A stretch of 64,000 bases of DNA from Pseudocercospora fijiensis CIRAD86 (taxonomy: Eukaryota > Ascomycota > Dothideomycetes > Mycosphaerellales > Mycosphaerellaceae): positions 1 to 64,000 of the forward strand of contig NW_006921556.1 of assembly GCF_000340215.1 (NCBI RefSeq), given 5' to 3'. Each line of letters begins with the position of its first letter. Positions within the stretch are counted from its first letter, which is position 1. Below are positions 22,641-34,254 of the stretch, piece by piece. Under the pieces are notes generated by a model. The model made no database searches. It was not told the DNA's origin and saw only the letters and a list, made by a program, of their open reading frames with translations. The position numbers were made by a program, and so were the translations under genes.

Positions 22641-23855
22641 ATTGCATATAGCGGACTTAAGCGGACTTAATAGCGGATATATAGGAAGATGCAACAAGTG
22701 CCGCGACTGCTTGCCTATTTGTATATACTAGTATCGGGCCCGTAATAGGGCGCTACATTATACTTGTAAAAGACTTTAGATTAATCTTACGTGCTTTTAT
22801 CCTAGTCCCGATCGTGTTAGACTTACTTTACCTACTTCAACATAGAATAGCGTATATTTAGCTACTAGTATCGAATAGGGCCGGGTAGTCGCCCTTATAT
22901 ACGAAAAAGTAGACAAGCCGAGTAATACGGATGCAACCGTTACTCTAGGGATAGACAACCTAATCGTATATATTTCATAAACGAGCTTAACCGTAAGGCC
23001 GAAGAAACTGTGAATTAATTACAGCAGCTTTTATAGTATTAAGGGTGAACTATATTAAACGACTATGTTTACAGACATATACTATCTGCTAGTAGACTAA
23101 GAGAGGCTCTGACCTAGTTTATTCTGTTATATACTATACGCTGCCTATTTATTTATTATAAGGGTAGCAAACTCGGGTCGGTTAACGGTTCTCGCTACTA
23201 TCTACGTCGTACGGCCGACTATAGTATACGTTTCGGACTCTCCCTAGAGTAGATTAGTCTTAGATAGGACCGTCCTAGCGAGACTGTAGCTACTAAGCCT
23301 GCTCTTCGGATCGACTAGCGCTACGTAAGCGAGTAGGACGGCGACTGTCGTCTATTATAACCTAAGCTAGCCTAATATCTAATGCACTTTTAGCGAGAGC
23401 TTTCCTATCTTTACTGCTATATAGTTAGTGCTCTAGGCGGTAGACCTATTAATTTGCTAGTATGTTTACGGACAACATGCCTTCTAACCCTAATCCCTTA
23501 ATACTAACGGTACGTACGGTAAGTAGTATAGAGATCGTACCGGTATAACCGGCTATCCTTTTAACTCGGTCGAAGCGATATACTAGACTAGGTATATCAC
23601 CTCTGTCGCTACTCGTAAAAGCAAAAACGCCGAGGAAGCCTTAACCTACAGCCTAAAATAATAGTATAGATAGCAACTTTACGTTATTAGTCATTCTTAG
23701 TATGTTATTACTGTCGCAGTAGAAAGAGGGTAGACTTGCCTCGAGGAGGGCTAGCTTCTATAGCTTGCTAAGCAGTCTAACCCATCCTAGCTTGGCCTGA
23801 CTTGCTAGCCTGCACGCTAGGCATATAATTCGGTCGGTATAGGCCGTACCGAGGG
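22640..23855. other. Unassigned; contains one isolated pal-B-like palindrome
   Basis: Plus-strand frames read through TAG/TAA give fragments such as YRDRTGITGYPFNSVEAIY (about 23527), but no domain was recognised. The minus-strand 66-codon frame at 23758-23958 is probably a shadow of the repeat starting near 23840. Confidence 0.35.
23257..23284. repeat. pal-B-like palindrome without pal-A
   Basis: The arms GTCTTAGATAGGAC and GTCCTAGCGAGAC are largely complementary. The core (TAGGACCGTCCTAGCG) matches pal-B, but the outer arms differ (GTCT/AGAC). No pal-A is seen upstream. Confidence 0.6.
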
Positions 23856-24210
23856 AGCTAATCAAATTTCTAGTGTTAGCATCTCTTAGGGTAAATCTTA
23901 GCGACAGTGAGGTTACTAAACTCTTTGGATTGTCTCGAGCAAAGACTGTGGCATTCAAAATTATAAAGGATTAATGTACGTAGGTTTCAAAATAGTTCTA
24001 TCTAATTACTCTAGGAAAAATCGATTTTCCGAATTTATATTGTATTGAAAACGTACGGTAATTTTAGAATATCGAAGAACCGCACAAAGTGACCGCTATA
24101 TTCTAGATGTTAAAAACGTTACCTCTTTAAAACTTCGGAAATCGAACATCGTAGTACTTAACTAGGATCTAAGATTTTAACTTTATATATAACATAATTA
24201 TCTTGTTATA
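23840..24210 (+). repeat. Dispersed inverted repeat, copy 1
   Basis: This segment is homologous, on the opposite strand, to about 33640-34000. A perfect stretch (TAGGGTAAATCTTAGCGACA) at 23887 and the block CAAAGTGACCGCTATATT at about 24085 are shared. The two copies lie about 10 kb apart. Composition is richer in CA/TG than its surroundings. It is probably a transposon fragment, but I cannot name the family. Confidence 0.7.
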
Positions 24211-24845
24211 TACAAGCTAGTTTGCATGCCAACTGGTATTGACTATTAGCTTAGCTTAGCTTAACTTAACTTCCTTAGTAGGCAGAAATTTCAAATATAA
24301 GGAATTGTCTTCGGCTAGTTGTATTACTGCTAAAAACTATAAGGTCTTCTACTTACATTAGTTAACTTTAGTCCTTAGACCCTTGCTAACGTAAGGAGCA
24401 GCAAGCAGGCAGTACTAGTTAAAGGTCTAACAGCAGAAGGTGCGTATTATGCCTGCCTCTGCTACTTGCGTTTAACTAGGAAGGGGCTGAAACGGAGACA
24501 GTTTAGACCTATTACCTTGCGCGCTAGGGCTATCTTGCGTCGTTATTAGAAAAATGTGCCGTAGATTGCTAGGCTAGCAATCTAGGCATTACGAAGCGGC
24601 CGCTCGTAGGATAGAATACCCTACCTCCTATTAGGCTTGTAGGTACAATCAATTAATATGTGACTGCGACCGGGTGTACGTAATAGATTCACAAGGTAGG
24701 GCTCCCTTCCGAACTTGCTGACACCCAATTACAAACACTCCTACTAATTCTTCGCTATAGGCTTAATAGACCGCTTACTAGATATATCTCCTATACTTAG
24801 CGGAGGATAATATAAAAACGATTGAGAAACTAAACGATTACGTAT

Positions 24846-24915
24846 AGAAGGTAGAAGATAGAAGGTAGAAGATAGAATATAGAAGATATAAGGCAGTATA
24901 GAAGGCAGAAGGTAT
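24846..24915. repeat. GTAGAAG-type purine-rich simple repeat
   Basis: A degenerate array of GTAGAAGGTAGAAGATAGAA units on the plus strand, immediately upstream of the TATAAAG box at 24921. Confidence 0.8.
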
Positions 24916-24920
24916 GTAGG

Positions 24921-24940
24921 CCTATAAAGCGGGGCGCCTA
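24921..24940 (+). promoter_or_regulatory. GC-rich box with TATAAAG, shared with 628
   Basis: The sequence CCTATAAAGCGGGGCGCCTA matches 628-647 with one mismatch. It lies 246 bp upstream of the ATG at 25167. It may be a core promoter or a shared element end. Confidence 0.35.
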
Positions 24941-25166
24941 AATAGAGGTAGATCCTTGCGTAGGGTAGAGCTTTAGCTTAGCTAACCTAAGGCATCTATA
25001 GAGGGGCTAGGTAGAGGTAGTTCCTAAATAGTCCGTTCTCGTACAGCCCCTTTCTTATATAACCTCTAGGTAAAGACAAGCCGAACTACTAAGGCGGTAT
25101 TACTTAAGTTACCTATTCCGACGTACGTAGCGTCTCCCGATAGGTAACACGAAGGCCGATTAAGAT

Positions 25167-26655
25167 ATGCTTCGCGCCGCCGCACTTACCGCCCTTAGAA
25201 ACCCGCCCGCCCCTCTATACGGCTTTAGACGTTACGGTACGGCATTATATCTCTTCGAGACCTATATAATATATCCGGCGACTAATCCTGCGCTATACCT
25301 CGTTAGCGGTTCGCATACCTTATTATATTAGCGTTAGCGGAAGGAATAGGTTTCTATTAACCGCAAGAGTAAGAGGATTGCCCTTAATAATATCGATAAA
25401 TGTCTAGCCGAAAAGAAAATCGAGGTCGTTATTATTCCTTAGGGGACTGTTATAGCCGCATTTCAAAGATTACACATTGTGCCTAGCTAGTAGGTAACGA
25501 GGGAACTAGGTCCTATATTGCCTAGTAGGGTAGAGAACATACACGTCTTTATAGACGAGATCTACCTCGCATCCCGGCTTCGTTCGTACGCTTTAGGCAG
25601 AAGCGTCTTAATAGAAGGATCTCCCCTATCGAAGGACCGAAGCGAGTTTAGTTTGCAACTAGAGACAGCCCCGAGGCCGCATATATCGGCGCGCCCTATT
25701 ATTTGTACTAGAAGGCTGCTATATTAAAAACCTAGTATGCTATTCGATGCCTAGATTGATATACGATATATTAGCGGTCTAGACGTCCGAGAAGAGATCT
25801 AAATCTCTAATATCTAGGAAGTGCTTCTTCCCCCGACGTAGGAACTACGGCGTACTATACTTAGCTCTGTAGCCGAGGATATAATATAAAGCCTTTCGAT
25901 AAGCGAGACGACGGACATTAGCGTACTAGCCGTCTAACCTTAGACGCAACCTAGGTTCCCCTCTACATTATTCGCGGGTCTCGCTTATATATTCCGCGAC
26001 GAGAGCGGTCGAGACATTATATTTAGAATCCTACTATCTAAGCCTTCAATTATCGCTTAGATCTTACTTAGCTTTTTTCCGGCGGGCTGTGCTATGCCGG
26101 AGGTGTTAGCGTTATTTAGCCGAATTGACGTTTATCTACTATGCCTAGAAGCTACTATCTTAGCGTTTGTCTTGCTTAATCGCGAGTCTTAATTCTCGGA
26201 TTAGCTAGAGGCGACTTCGAACTCCGGTATATCTAATCGCTACCAATCCGCCTTAGCATTTAAGAAGCTGTATATTTAGCTTTATAACCGCCTTACCTTA
26301 GCTTCCGGTCGAAACTAGGGTCGGCTATTAGCCTAAGAACTATAGGCTTCGGTAGAGGATCTGTAAATTATATATAGCTATATATATACTAGGGCTCTAT
26401 AGGTTCTCTATTAATAACGGATTAGTGCTCTAATAAAGAGCTCTATAGGGTCCTACGCGCATCGAGTAGTATCTATTGTACTATATTACAATAGAATTGC
26501 ATATAAAATCGCCGGCCCTAACCCGGTATCTCCTACCCGTAGGTAGTGTAGGCCTAGTAAGTGTAAATATATGCCCCTATACGAAGACATTAGTATACTA
26601 AGTCTACTACTAACGCAAAAAAAGCACTCTCTATTACGCCGTAGTCCCTGCTAGA
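25167..26655 (+). pseudogene. Unidentified gene relic (about 490 codons)
   Basis: One plus-strand frame runs from ATG 25167 (MLRAAALTALRNPPAP) to about 26650 with only TAG/TAA interruptions and no clear frameshift, which makes it the best-preserved long frame in the left half. A 69-codon open segment lies at 25518-25727. Visible pieces include RKSKRIALNNIDKCLAEKK (about 25358), PSRVENIHVFIDEIYLASRL and a hydrophobic stretch IIAQILLSFFPAGCAMPEVLALF (about 26052), a weak candidate for a membrane segment. The N-terminal 'SINRKSKRIALNNID' region is basic. No family was recognised. A MITE-like element begins at its 3' end. Confidence 0.6.
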
Positions 26656-26659
26656 ATCG

Positions 26660-27070
26660 TAGCTGTTGATTGTTAATTAATTACAATCACTAGCTTATTA
26701 TCACAATTATAACTAATTGTGAGTGATTAATTACAAATTACAATTATACAATCACTATGCCCCGGAATAGGTTGTTCTAGGCCGAGATAGCAGAAATCTG
26801 GACCTACCTTATAGACTTAAGGACAATAAGGCTAAAAGATAGGCTAAAAGGTATAATAGGTTCCTTCTTAGTATCTAGGATTGAGCTCTACGCTAGTCTA
26901 TATACATCTTTCGAGAAGAAACGCTAACGGTAGGCTAGCGGCATCTTCTTCGCTCTTTAGTAGCGATTGTATAATTATAGTCACAATTAGAATCTCAGTA
27001 ATCACAACTACAATCACTGTAATTGTAAGTGATTTTGTAATTATAGGAATCAACAATCAATAACTATAGC
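26660..27070. mobile_element. AATTACAATCAC-type MITE, copy 1
   Basis: A roughly 410-bp element with AT-rich terminal inverted repeats. The left end (TAGCTGTTGATTGTTAATTA, 26660) and the reverse complement of the right end (CTATAGTTATTGATTGTTGA) agree over about 30 bp with mismatches. Both subterminal parts contain repeated AATTACAATCAC words that fold on each other. There is no transposase. A second copy is at 48949-49374. The 60-codon frame at 26881-27063 is inside it and is not a gene. Confidence 0.75.
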
Positions 27071-27074
27071 TAGA

Positions 27075-27700
27075 ATAGAATTCAGAGGTTATACTATACT
27101 TATTAATCGTAGTCTACCGAGTTTATATCTAATCCGAATCTAGTTTGCATTAGAGTTCTAACGTAGATACGAACTACTTTTATTTTAAAACCCTAATAGA
27201 GCGCGATTCTTATAGACTAATACTAAGTATCTAATAAAGAATATATGTTGCCCTTATTCGCCCTGCTTTACGAATAGGTTAAGACTATTAGCTAGAAAAT
27301 ACAGGGGTCGGAAGTACCCTACACTTAATTAAGTTTTATACGTCGAGCACTAGGCAAACCCGAATGCGACAGGTCGCGCGCTGTAGGCAGCCTAGGAATA
27401 GCTAAAATACACCTTGCCGCGTTTTAGGAGGCGCGCCTTCCTTCCCTCTTATACTACTATAGCTACCCGCTACCGCTGTTATAGCTTCCGCCTCTAGAGT
27501 ACGAAGACGCGTCTATTTTAAGGATAAACATAACGAAGCTAATTCGATACCTAGTTCCGCTATCTCTATAACGAGCGATTCCGAGCTCGAAGTAGAAAGA
27601 TCGCCTAATCGCCTCTACCTTTCTTACGTAATTATTAGCCCCGATCCTTAACGTATTTAGCATTAGGTCGAGACAACACCTACTAGGCAGCACCCGCCGT
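27075..27700. other. Unassigned region upstream of the next relic
   Basis: Frames read on the plus strand (LPPLEYEDASILRINITKL at about 27490) may be a decayed 5' exon of the following gene. The minus-strand open frame at 27463-27693 overlaps this and is likely a shadow. Confidence 0.3.
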
Positions 27701-29600
27701 CTGCAATAGTGTCGACTAGCATCGACTATAGTCTCGTAACGCCTAGACGCCTAGATCTAAAAACTGCCGCTTTTCCTTCCTAGTACCCTCTACGGAAGAA
27801 AGTTAAGTTTAGCACTATCGATACTAACGATATAAGCGATATAATACCTTGTCCTATACCCTAGATTACTAAGGGAAAGCGTACGATAGACATACTAGAA
27901 TACACTTTATTGTACCGCGATCTTATAGTACGGAATAATGTATACGATACGGTACGCCCTATTACTACTACGGAAGACTATATCAATACCGTAGCGGAAC
28001 ACCTTAAGAAGCGTCTATAACTGTTACGTAGAATCTACGAGCTTATATCTACCCGTATAAAGCCGGATCTCTTGTTCCTACGCGATAAGCAATAACTACG
28101 GCGATAGTTAGACGAAGAGTTTAAGCTTATCTATGCCGCGCCTCGAGTATATCGGATAGCAAAGCGTTGCTATAACCTTAATCAGCCTAACGATTAAACC
28201 GCCTACTTTCTGCCTTAGATTAGGTGTATAATTAACTAAATACTCGACCGACTCGATAAATTCAACGATACTATTAGTATCTATCTTCCCGAGGCCGTTA
28301 ACGTTAAGAACGAGGGCAATAGTACATAGAGGTGCACGCCATTAGTCATTCGAGGGTTCTTTGCCTAATCTAAACAGGTATCCCGTAAATATACTAACGT
28401 TCTTAACTTAGGAAGCTCTAAGCTTCGACCCGACTTCGATAGGTATTTTCCTACGGAGATAGACGACTTTAACTTAGTAGAAAGAGTGCGAAACGACCTA
28501 AAGAATCACTAAGATAAGACGTACTAGCAATATTACCGCAAAATACCTCCCCTAAGGTAGTTCTAGGTTATAACGACGAAGGATATAACCTTACCGGATC
28601 ACATTGATTTAATAGGCTATAGTACCCTTATTATAGGCGTCGAAGGAGAAAAGAACTAGCTAGTGCTACGTAGGAAAAATAACCTCGTTCGGGCAATATT
28701 TGCGGAACAAGGCCCGCGGGGGTTACGCTATACGTACGGTAGGGTATGTATACCTATATAGCCTAGAAGTCTACTATACGTGCTATAGACTAGTAATATT
28801 AGCGGGCAACTAACGCTAACATGTATTACAATAGCATTTAGGCGCCTAGAACGGTATATATAGTCGATACGACCTAAGACTCTCTAATCTACGGATATTA
28901 CTTCCTTATAGCGGCTTACCTATACCGCATATAGGATATTCTCCTATATATTTAGCGCAATCCGCATTTATGCAACGAAAGACCGTATAGTAACGACTAG
29001 CAACGACTAACAATCGCCGTTAAGACACTAGAAGATTGTTACCTCTTTAATAGCTTAAAACGACATCTAAACCTAATATCGTTGCTACCGTACCTTCGTG
29101 CGCGTAGTATAATTAGGGCGGAACAGCCTCGTAACGATAGGAAACTTGAAATAGGAACACGGGCGCAATACTATAAAGGCCTCCTCCCTTAGAAAAAGGG
29201 TGCACCCGAAACAATTTAGCGCTTCTAAGGGTAATGCTCGATCCTACCGACCCCTTATACTTATACTAACCGAGTCTAGTTATCTTAGTGACGAGGTAGA
29301 GTCTATCCTAGAAGGATAGCCCGATTTCGATATTAAGGATTAGGAGGAGGACCCGGTAAGGGATACAATCTAAAGCGTAGACGAAATAGTGTTTCTAATA
29401 TAGGTAACTCGGTAGGTTCTTTATACTAGTAGGCAGTTCTTAGAGGGCTTAGCGTAGGTACTAAGATATACCCGCACAATCAATGCTGCTAGTACTAGAT
29501 GTGTCCTACTTAACTCCTCCGGTCGTAGCTTACTTACGCCCGTTATCGGTCCGGTAGGCACTATCCGATCGTAATTGCGCCCGGTGCGATTAACCCGCGT
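27700..29600 (+). pseudogene. Unidentified gene relic, frames to an acidic C-terminal part
   Basis: One frame from about 27715 to 28985 reads well through TAG/TAA (KFSTIDTNDISDIIPCP, DILEYTLLYRDLIVRNN, IKPDLLFLRDKQQLRR, IYLPEAVNVKNEGN, LRPDFDRYFPTEIDDFNLVE). A second frame from about 29230 is acidic (YLSDEVESILEGQPDFDIKD) and ends near 29600, a few bases before pal-A. The product would be about 600 residues, mostly helical and basic/aromatic in the middle. No known domain was recognised. The acidic part followed closely by pal-A is like relics A-C and 48035. Confidence 0.5.
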
Positions 29601-29608
29601 AGTAGTAA

Positions 29609-29659
29609 GTAGGTATATTGATATCGGCCCGCGATACGGCAGCTAATTAATATACCTAT
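29609..29659. repeat. pal-A copy 4 (no pal-B seen)
   Basis: The arms GTAGGTATATTGA (29609-29621) and TTAATATACCTAT (29647-29659) surround a GC-rich loop. The spacing is 51 bp, as in the other copies. I found no pal-B in the following 250 bp. Confidence 0.8.
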
Positions 29660-30395
29660 CCGTACGGTAGACTATCTACGATATAATAATATACGCCCGT
29701 CGAGGCAAGATCTCGACAAGCTCTACGATTCCGACGTCCGAAGGACTAATTAAACTATATTAGTCGTCGACGGCTAAGCTATCGGGCGTATTAGTCGCTA
29801 ACTAAAGTGTAGACGGCAGTTCGATTAGGTATAGCATGCCTTACGCAAAGCATAGATCCGAAAACTTACTAGCGCGTAGAGACGCTTAGGCCTACCCCGC
29901 TTCCTTCCTATTTCCGTTAAAGATTCGCGTTACTCTGTAATCAAAACAATTACGCGGTTAGCAAACTCTATCGTCGACGCATTTCTAAGAACTATCTACG
30001 CTCTCTACCTTACTCGTCCTTTAGCGCGCCTACTACGCTGTCTACTACTATAGACACCTACCCTCTAGCAGGTTATATCGGCCTATATTGTACGCCTCTA
30101 GGCAAAGAATCCGTCGATCCTATAATACTATAGGTCGTCGTAGACCGCGATATAGGCAAGCAGTTCGACTCTATACTACTACGCCTCCTATTCCCCGATT
30201 ACGAGATTCCCGACGACGATATTACTTTTACGATTGCCCGCGTTGCCTTTACTATATAGAGGTTGAATTACTATATATAAAAAATTAGACGAGTGCTAAG
30301 GTAGAGACGACAAGCGGAGCGCCTACTACCGATATAAGATCCCCTCGTCTATATGCTATTTGCCTATAAACGTATACTATCCGATCGTTAGTAGT
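29660..30395 (+). other. Unassigned, Arg/Tyr-rich frame fragments
   Basis: A plus-strand frame that includes the 66-codon open piece at 30088-30288 (RQRIRRSYNTIGRRRPRYRQ, then YDCPRCLYYIEVELLY) is plausible coding debris. CPRC could be half of a zinc-binding site. I cannot tell whether it belongs to the gene before or after it. Confidence 0.3.
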
Positions 30396-30399
30396 CTTT

Positions 30400-33225
30400 C
30401 GTACCGGTGCCGGATACGCCCTATATAGACGCGGCAGACTTTATTTATAGCGTAGAATCGTTTAGGGAAGACGCTACCTTAAGTATAGCCGATAAAGCTA
30501 CCGCTCTCGAAGAGGATACTAGTAGTATTGCCGACGAGAGCCGCAATTATATCGACTACGGCCGAAGCCGGGATAACCTTAGTATAGATAAGGATACATC
30601 TTAGCATCTAGATAAGGGTATAGCGTAAGATGCAGACGAGACGCTAGATAAGGACGTAGATAATAGTATAGCGTAAGGAGCAAACGAGACTCTAGGCAAG
30701 GACGTAAAGCAGGATATAGATAACATTATAGCGTAAGGAGTAGACGAGACCCTAAGTAAGGACGCAAATTAGGAGGTAGATAATATCGTAGCGCAAGGAG
30801 TAGATAAGACTCTAGGTAAGGACGCAAAAGAGGATGCCGATAACGACGCGGATAAGGATATAGACGAGGATATAGACGAAGAGGCAGATCCGGAGGCAGA
30901 TTAGGCTATAGCCGAGGATATAGGTAACAATAATGCTAGCGGAGACAGAGAGCCCGTAGATGCTAGCGAAGATTATAACGCCGCCGGAGCTAATAACAGA
31001 GACGATACTAATACCGATCTTAGCCGAGTTACTCGATAAAGCTTATTATAAAATAGCAATCCTATAATACCCGACGCTACTCCCTCCGAGTCTAAGGACA
31101 CTATCGTCGTATCTCTCCGTATAAAGTACGACGGCCGACTATCCGATAGCGCTATAAACAGTTAGGGTAAGGAGTCCCGCAAGGCGGAGCAAAAGGCGAA
31201 GCCGACTCCGAAGGTACAACCTCTTCTACCCCCTAAAGATACGATAGTCGATTTAGAGGGGCTACCTATAGAACTTATCCCTAATCTCCTAGGCGATAAG
31301 AAGCAGCTTGCTCGATAGACAAGTATACTTAACCGATATACGGCTTTAAGTAGCAGTATAAAGGAGATTATACGCGACGATACTCTTCCTACCGAGAAAG
31401 GCATACAAGGTCGATTCTTAGCCTCCGAATAGATCCTTACCGTATAGGAGAGAATAAAACCTACTAATCCGCATATTATATCCTAGGAGCTAGAGCTCGT
31501 CGACAATAGAAGTCCTACTCCGCTACGCTAGGAATTGCAAGTTAGGAAGACTCGGAACTATTCTAGCAGTTCTTATATACTAGAACAACTTTTCCCTAAG
31601 CTATAGGATTAGATAGATTTTTGTTAGACTAAGTTACTTAATAAGGCAGGTATCGGGCAGCTGTTTAATATTGTTAAATCCCTTCGACGGCGGAGTACGG
31701 CGATACCTCTATCCGAGCAAAAGGCGGTCGCGCTACTATAAGGGCAGTAGAACTAGGACGCTACCCTTACCCGAGCTGCTTAAACGCTACGGCGAGCTAT
31801 AGAGAAGACGTCGGAGGTCTCGCTAGTCTACTACGAACGTCTAGAGAGCCTAGTCGAGTTCTTAGAGTTATATAAAATACTAATAGAACAACTCGAGGAC
31901 GGTAACGACGAGCTTTAGCGTTCGTTAGCGGCGGACTTACTTAAGAACGCTAGTAGTAGAGCGAATAGTAACCTAGGCGGACGTAGACGCGGGAGGTTAA
32001 GTTATCTATAGGACTAGTTTGTCTCTAAATGCCTTAACCTTAGCCCCGGTAGTAATATACCGGAAGAATTATTACTTGTAGCTACCCGGAGTATACTATA
32101 ATACAACCGTCGGCTCGCGAATTATCTCGCTATCTTAGCAACGAACGTCTACCCCTATATACTCTCCTTACTTCCGGTTAACTGTATAAAATAGTAAGTC
32201 CCTACTACTCCCCGGATACTTCTATACTAACCCCCGTTAAAGTATTAAGAAATAGTACCTTAAAGCGACGAAGTTAATTACCGACGCATTACGTACGAAT
32301 AGTAACGTTATAGCTCTTTGTAACCTCGCATAGCATTATATCGAACAGATAAGACACTAGAATAGGAGCGCTAAGGCTTTAGTTTATACTACGACCTACG
32401 ACTACCTGCGGCAAGATTACCCTATCGTTCGACTAGCGCAGAGCCTATTATAGAATACCGACGGCTTAATCCTTAGCGACTACCTCAATATTACTAGCGA
32501 GGAGCTCGATGCTAGAAGATTACTCGGTAACGACGTTACTCGGAGGGAGTACGACTCTAACGACGAGGCGGTCGATATCGGGGGCCCCCTAATATAGGCT
32601 ATCCCGCAAATCGATACGCCTATATTACAACCTAGTAGCCCTATTAGCGATAGAGAAATTCTATTAAGTAGGAACCTACTTACCGCCTTTATAAGCGATT
32701 AGGTAGGGATTGACGACAGCATTCAACCTACTATTTAAGATGCCGCCGATGCAACCGAAAAGCCTAACTAAGCTACTTAGTTTATAGCTATTAATAGTAG
32801 ACTAGAGGAATTAAGGCCTACTACTCTACGCGGTAGGAAGAGCGGTTCTATATACACCCCGCCTACTACGCGCTCTTAAAGCTAAGTAGAGGCAGATCGG
32901 GCCTCTACTCTCTAGTCGTAGGAAAAGTTCAACTAAAATCCTCCTAAACGAGTATCGCTACGTAAGAAGTCGAAGCGTGCCGCCGCTAGTTAGGACGAGC
33001 TTATAGAGGAAGTTCGACCTAGGAAGAAGACACAGAGGGCTTCTGCTACGTAGCAAGAGGGAAGCAATAATGCTTAGGCGAGGAAACCGAGAAAGAAGAG
33101 CAATTCTCTTACGGCCGGAATTAAGACGCCTAAGTTAATATAGAGAAAGGGTAGTCGCTAACGCTCTAATATCGTCTCTCCGAAGTAGGCCTCTTATCTA
33201 GCCTAGGCCTTTGCTATATATATAT
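30400..33225 (+). pseudogene. Large unidentified relic: acidic repeat N-terminus, basic C-terminus
   Basis: The frame beginning near 30407 (VPDTPYIDAADFIYSVES) is open for 65 codons. It then runs on with TAG/TAA through an Asp-rich repeat domain (30600-30900), a Lys/Pro segment (about 31140-31260), a helical middle (31240-32160), and after a frame change an acidic stretch to a strongly basic tail (KRVSLRKKSKRAAASQ, RPRKKTQRASATQ, KPRKKSNS, about 32950-33180). The total is about 940 codons. There is no recognised catalytic domain. The charge layout suggests a nuclear or chromatin-associated protein (inference). The minus-strand 80-codon frame at 31162-31404 is a shadow. Confidence 0.6.
30600..30850 (+). 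repeat. Degenerate 60-bp in-frame repeat, about 4 copies
   Basis: Units contain ATAGCGTAAGGAG-ANACGAGAC-CTAGGNAAGGACG and encode about 20 acidic residues each (GVDETLGKDV...DIDNIIAQ type). The spacing is about 48, 60 and 60 bp. The repeat is coding within the 30400-33225 relic. Confidence 0.8.
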
Positions 33226-33423
33226 CGTTTTAGTATCTATATATTTGTTTCTTTAGTTTACTAGAGGATAGTAGTAGCTATCGTCGTACTCGCCGTCTAT
33301 TATAGCCGCAGTGCCTTAGTTATATATACTGCCTTATTACGCCTACTACGAGGTTATACGACCGTACGAATCAAGTATCGAATAGGATAAGAATAGCTGC
33401 CCCTTAATAATCCGAAAGATAGA

Positions 33424-34196
33424 TAGATATAGTATAGTCTACAATCAATCCGGGATTGCAATCCGGATTGTCTTAGTAATTCAATCTAATTCAATCTAGC
33501 TAATCTCTGCTAATTTAGCAATCCAATCCAATTCAATCTAACCCTCTTTAAGGCAATCTAATCTAATCCAATCCGGCCCTTCTAGCAATCCGGATTACAA
33601 TCTAGCTTGTAACAGCTAGTACGTAGTAACTTAGTAGGTAAATGCCTCGATATATCCCTAAAATTCACTTTATTAGATGTCTTGTCTCAACTCTAAAGTA
33701 GAATTCCGAGATTCTCGGAATTTGAAATTCTAGAAGTTTAAGAAAATATAGCGGTCACTTTATGCAGTCCTTATATACTTTCGAATTTATAGCATATTTT
33801 TAATATAACATAAATCCGAAGAATCGATTTTTTAACAGATTAGCTAGATAAAACTCTTTCAAAACATATAAACATTCTTTATTTAATATACTTAACCTAT
33901 AGAATCTTTTACCGAGACAGTACGAGCAGTTTGGCAACCTTACTGTCGCTAAGATTTACCCTAAGAATCGCTAACCCTAGAAGTTCTATTAATTCCTTCG
34001 GCTCGGCCCGCGCCGGGACTATTGTATAATTAGATTGCAATCTGGTTAATCAATCTAATTTAAAGAGGCTAGATTGCAATCTAATTCAATCTGCTGCCTC
34101 GGGAAGCAATTCAATTCAATTTAATCTAAGGGTACTAGCAATTTAATTCAATCTAAGGGGGTTAGGATTAATTGAATTAGTTATAGACTACACTAG
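33424..34196. mobile_element. CAATCTAATC-rich TIR element, copy 1 (with internal foreign segment)
   Basis: The left end (AGTCTACAATCAATCCGGGA) and right end (...AATTAGTTATAGACTACACT) are inverted, as in the copy at 38071-38442. Both flanks are made of CAATCTAATC/CAATCCAATC words, including AATCCGGGATTGCAATCCGG hairpins. The middle (33620-34010) is not CAATC-rich and contains copy 2 of the dispersed repeat, so this copy carries an insert or is the parent of the shorter one. No transposase was recognised. A TA target site is likely. Confidence 0.75.
33640..34000 (-). repeat. Dispersed inverted repeat, copy 2
   Basis: Homologous to 23840-24210 in the opposite orientation (shared blocks are listed there). 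It lies inside the CAATC-rich element. Both copies are flanked by short TGTTA..ACAAGCTAG-like sequence. Confidence 0.7.
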
Positions 34197-34254
34197 ATAG
34201 ATATATATATGTCCTTCGGTACAGGTTCGTTATTGCCGTATATCTAGAGGACAA

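Noticed and set aside
23758..23958. Minus-strand 66-codon frame.
   Set aside because: It overlaps a dispersed repeat whose second copy does not keep this frame.
31162..31404. Minus-strand 80-codon hydrophobic frame.
   Set aside because: It is opposite a longer plus-strand frame with consistent low-complexity coding and looks like a shadow.
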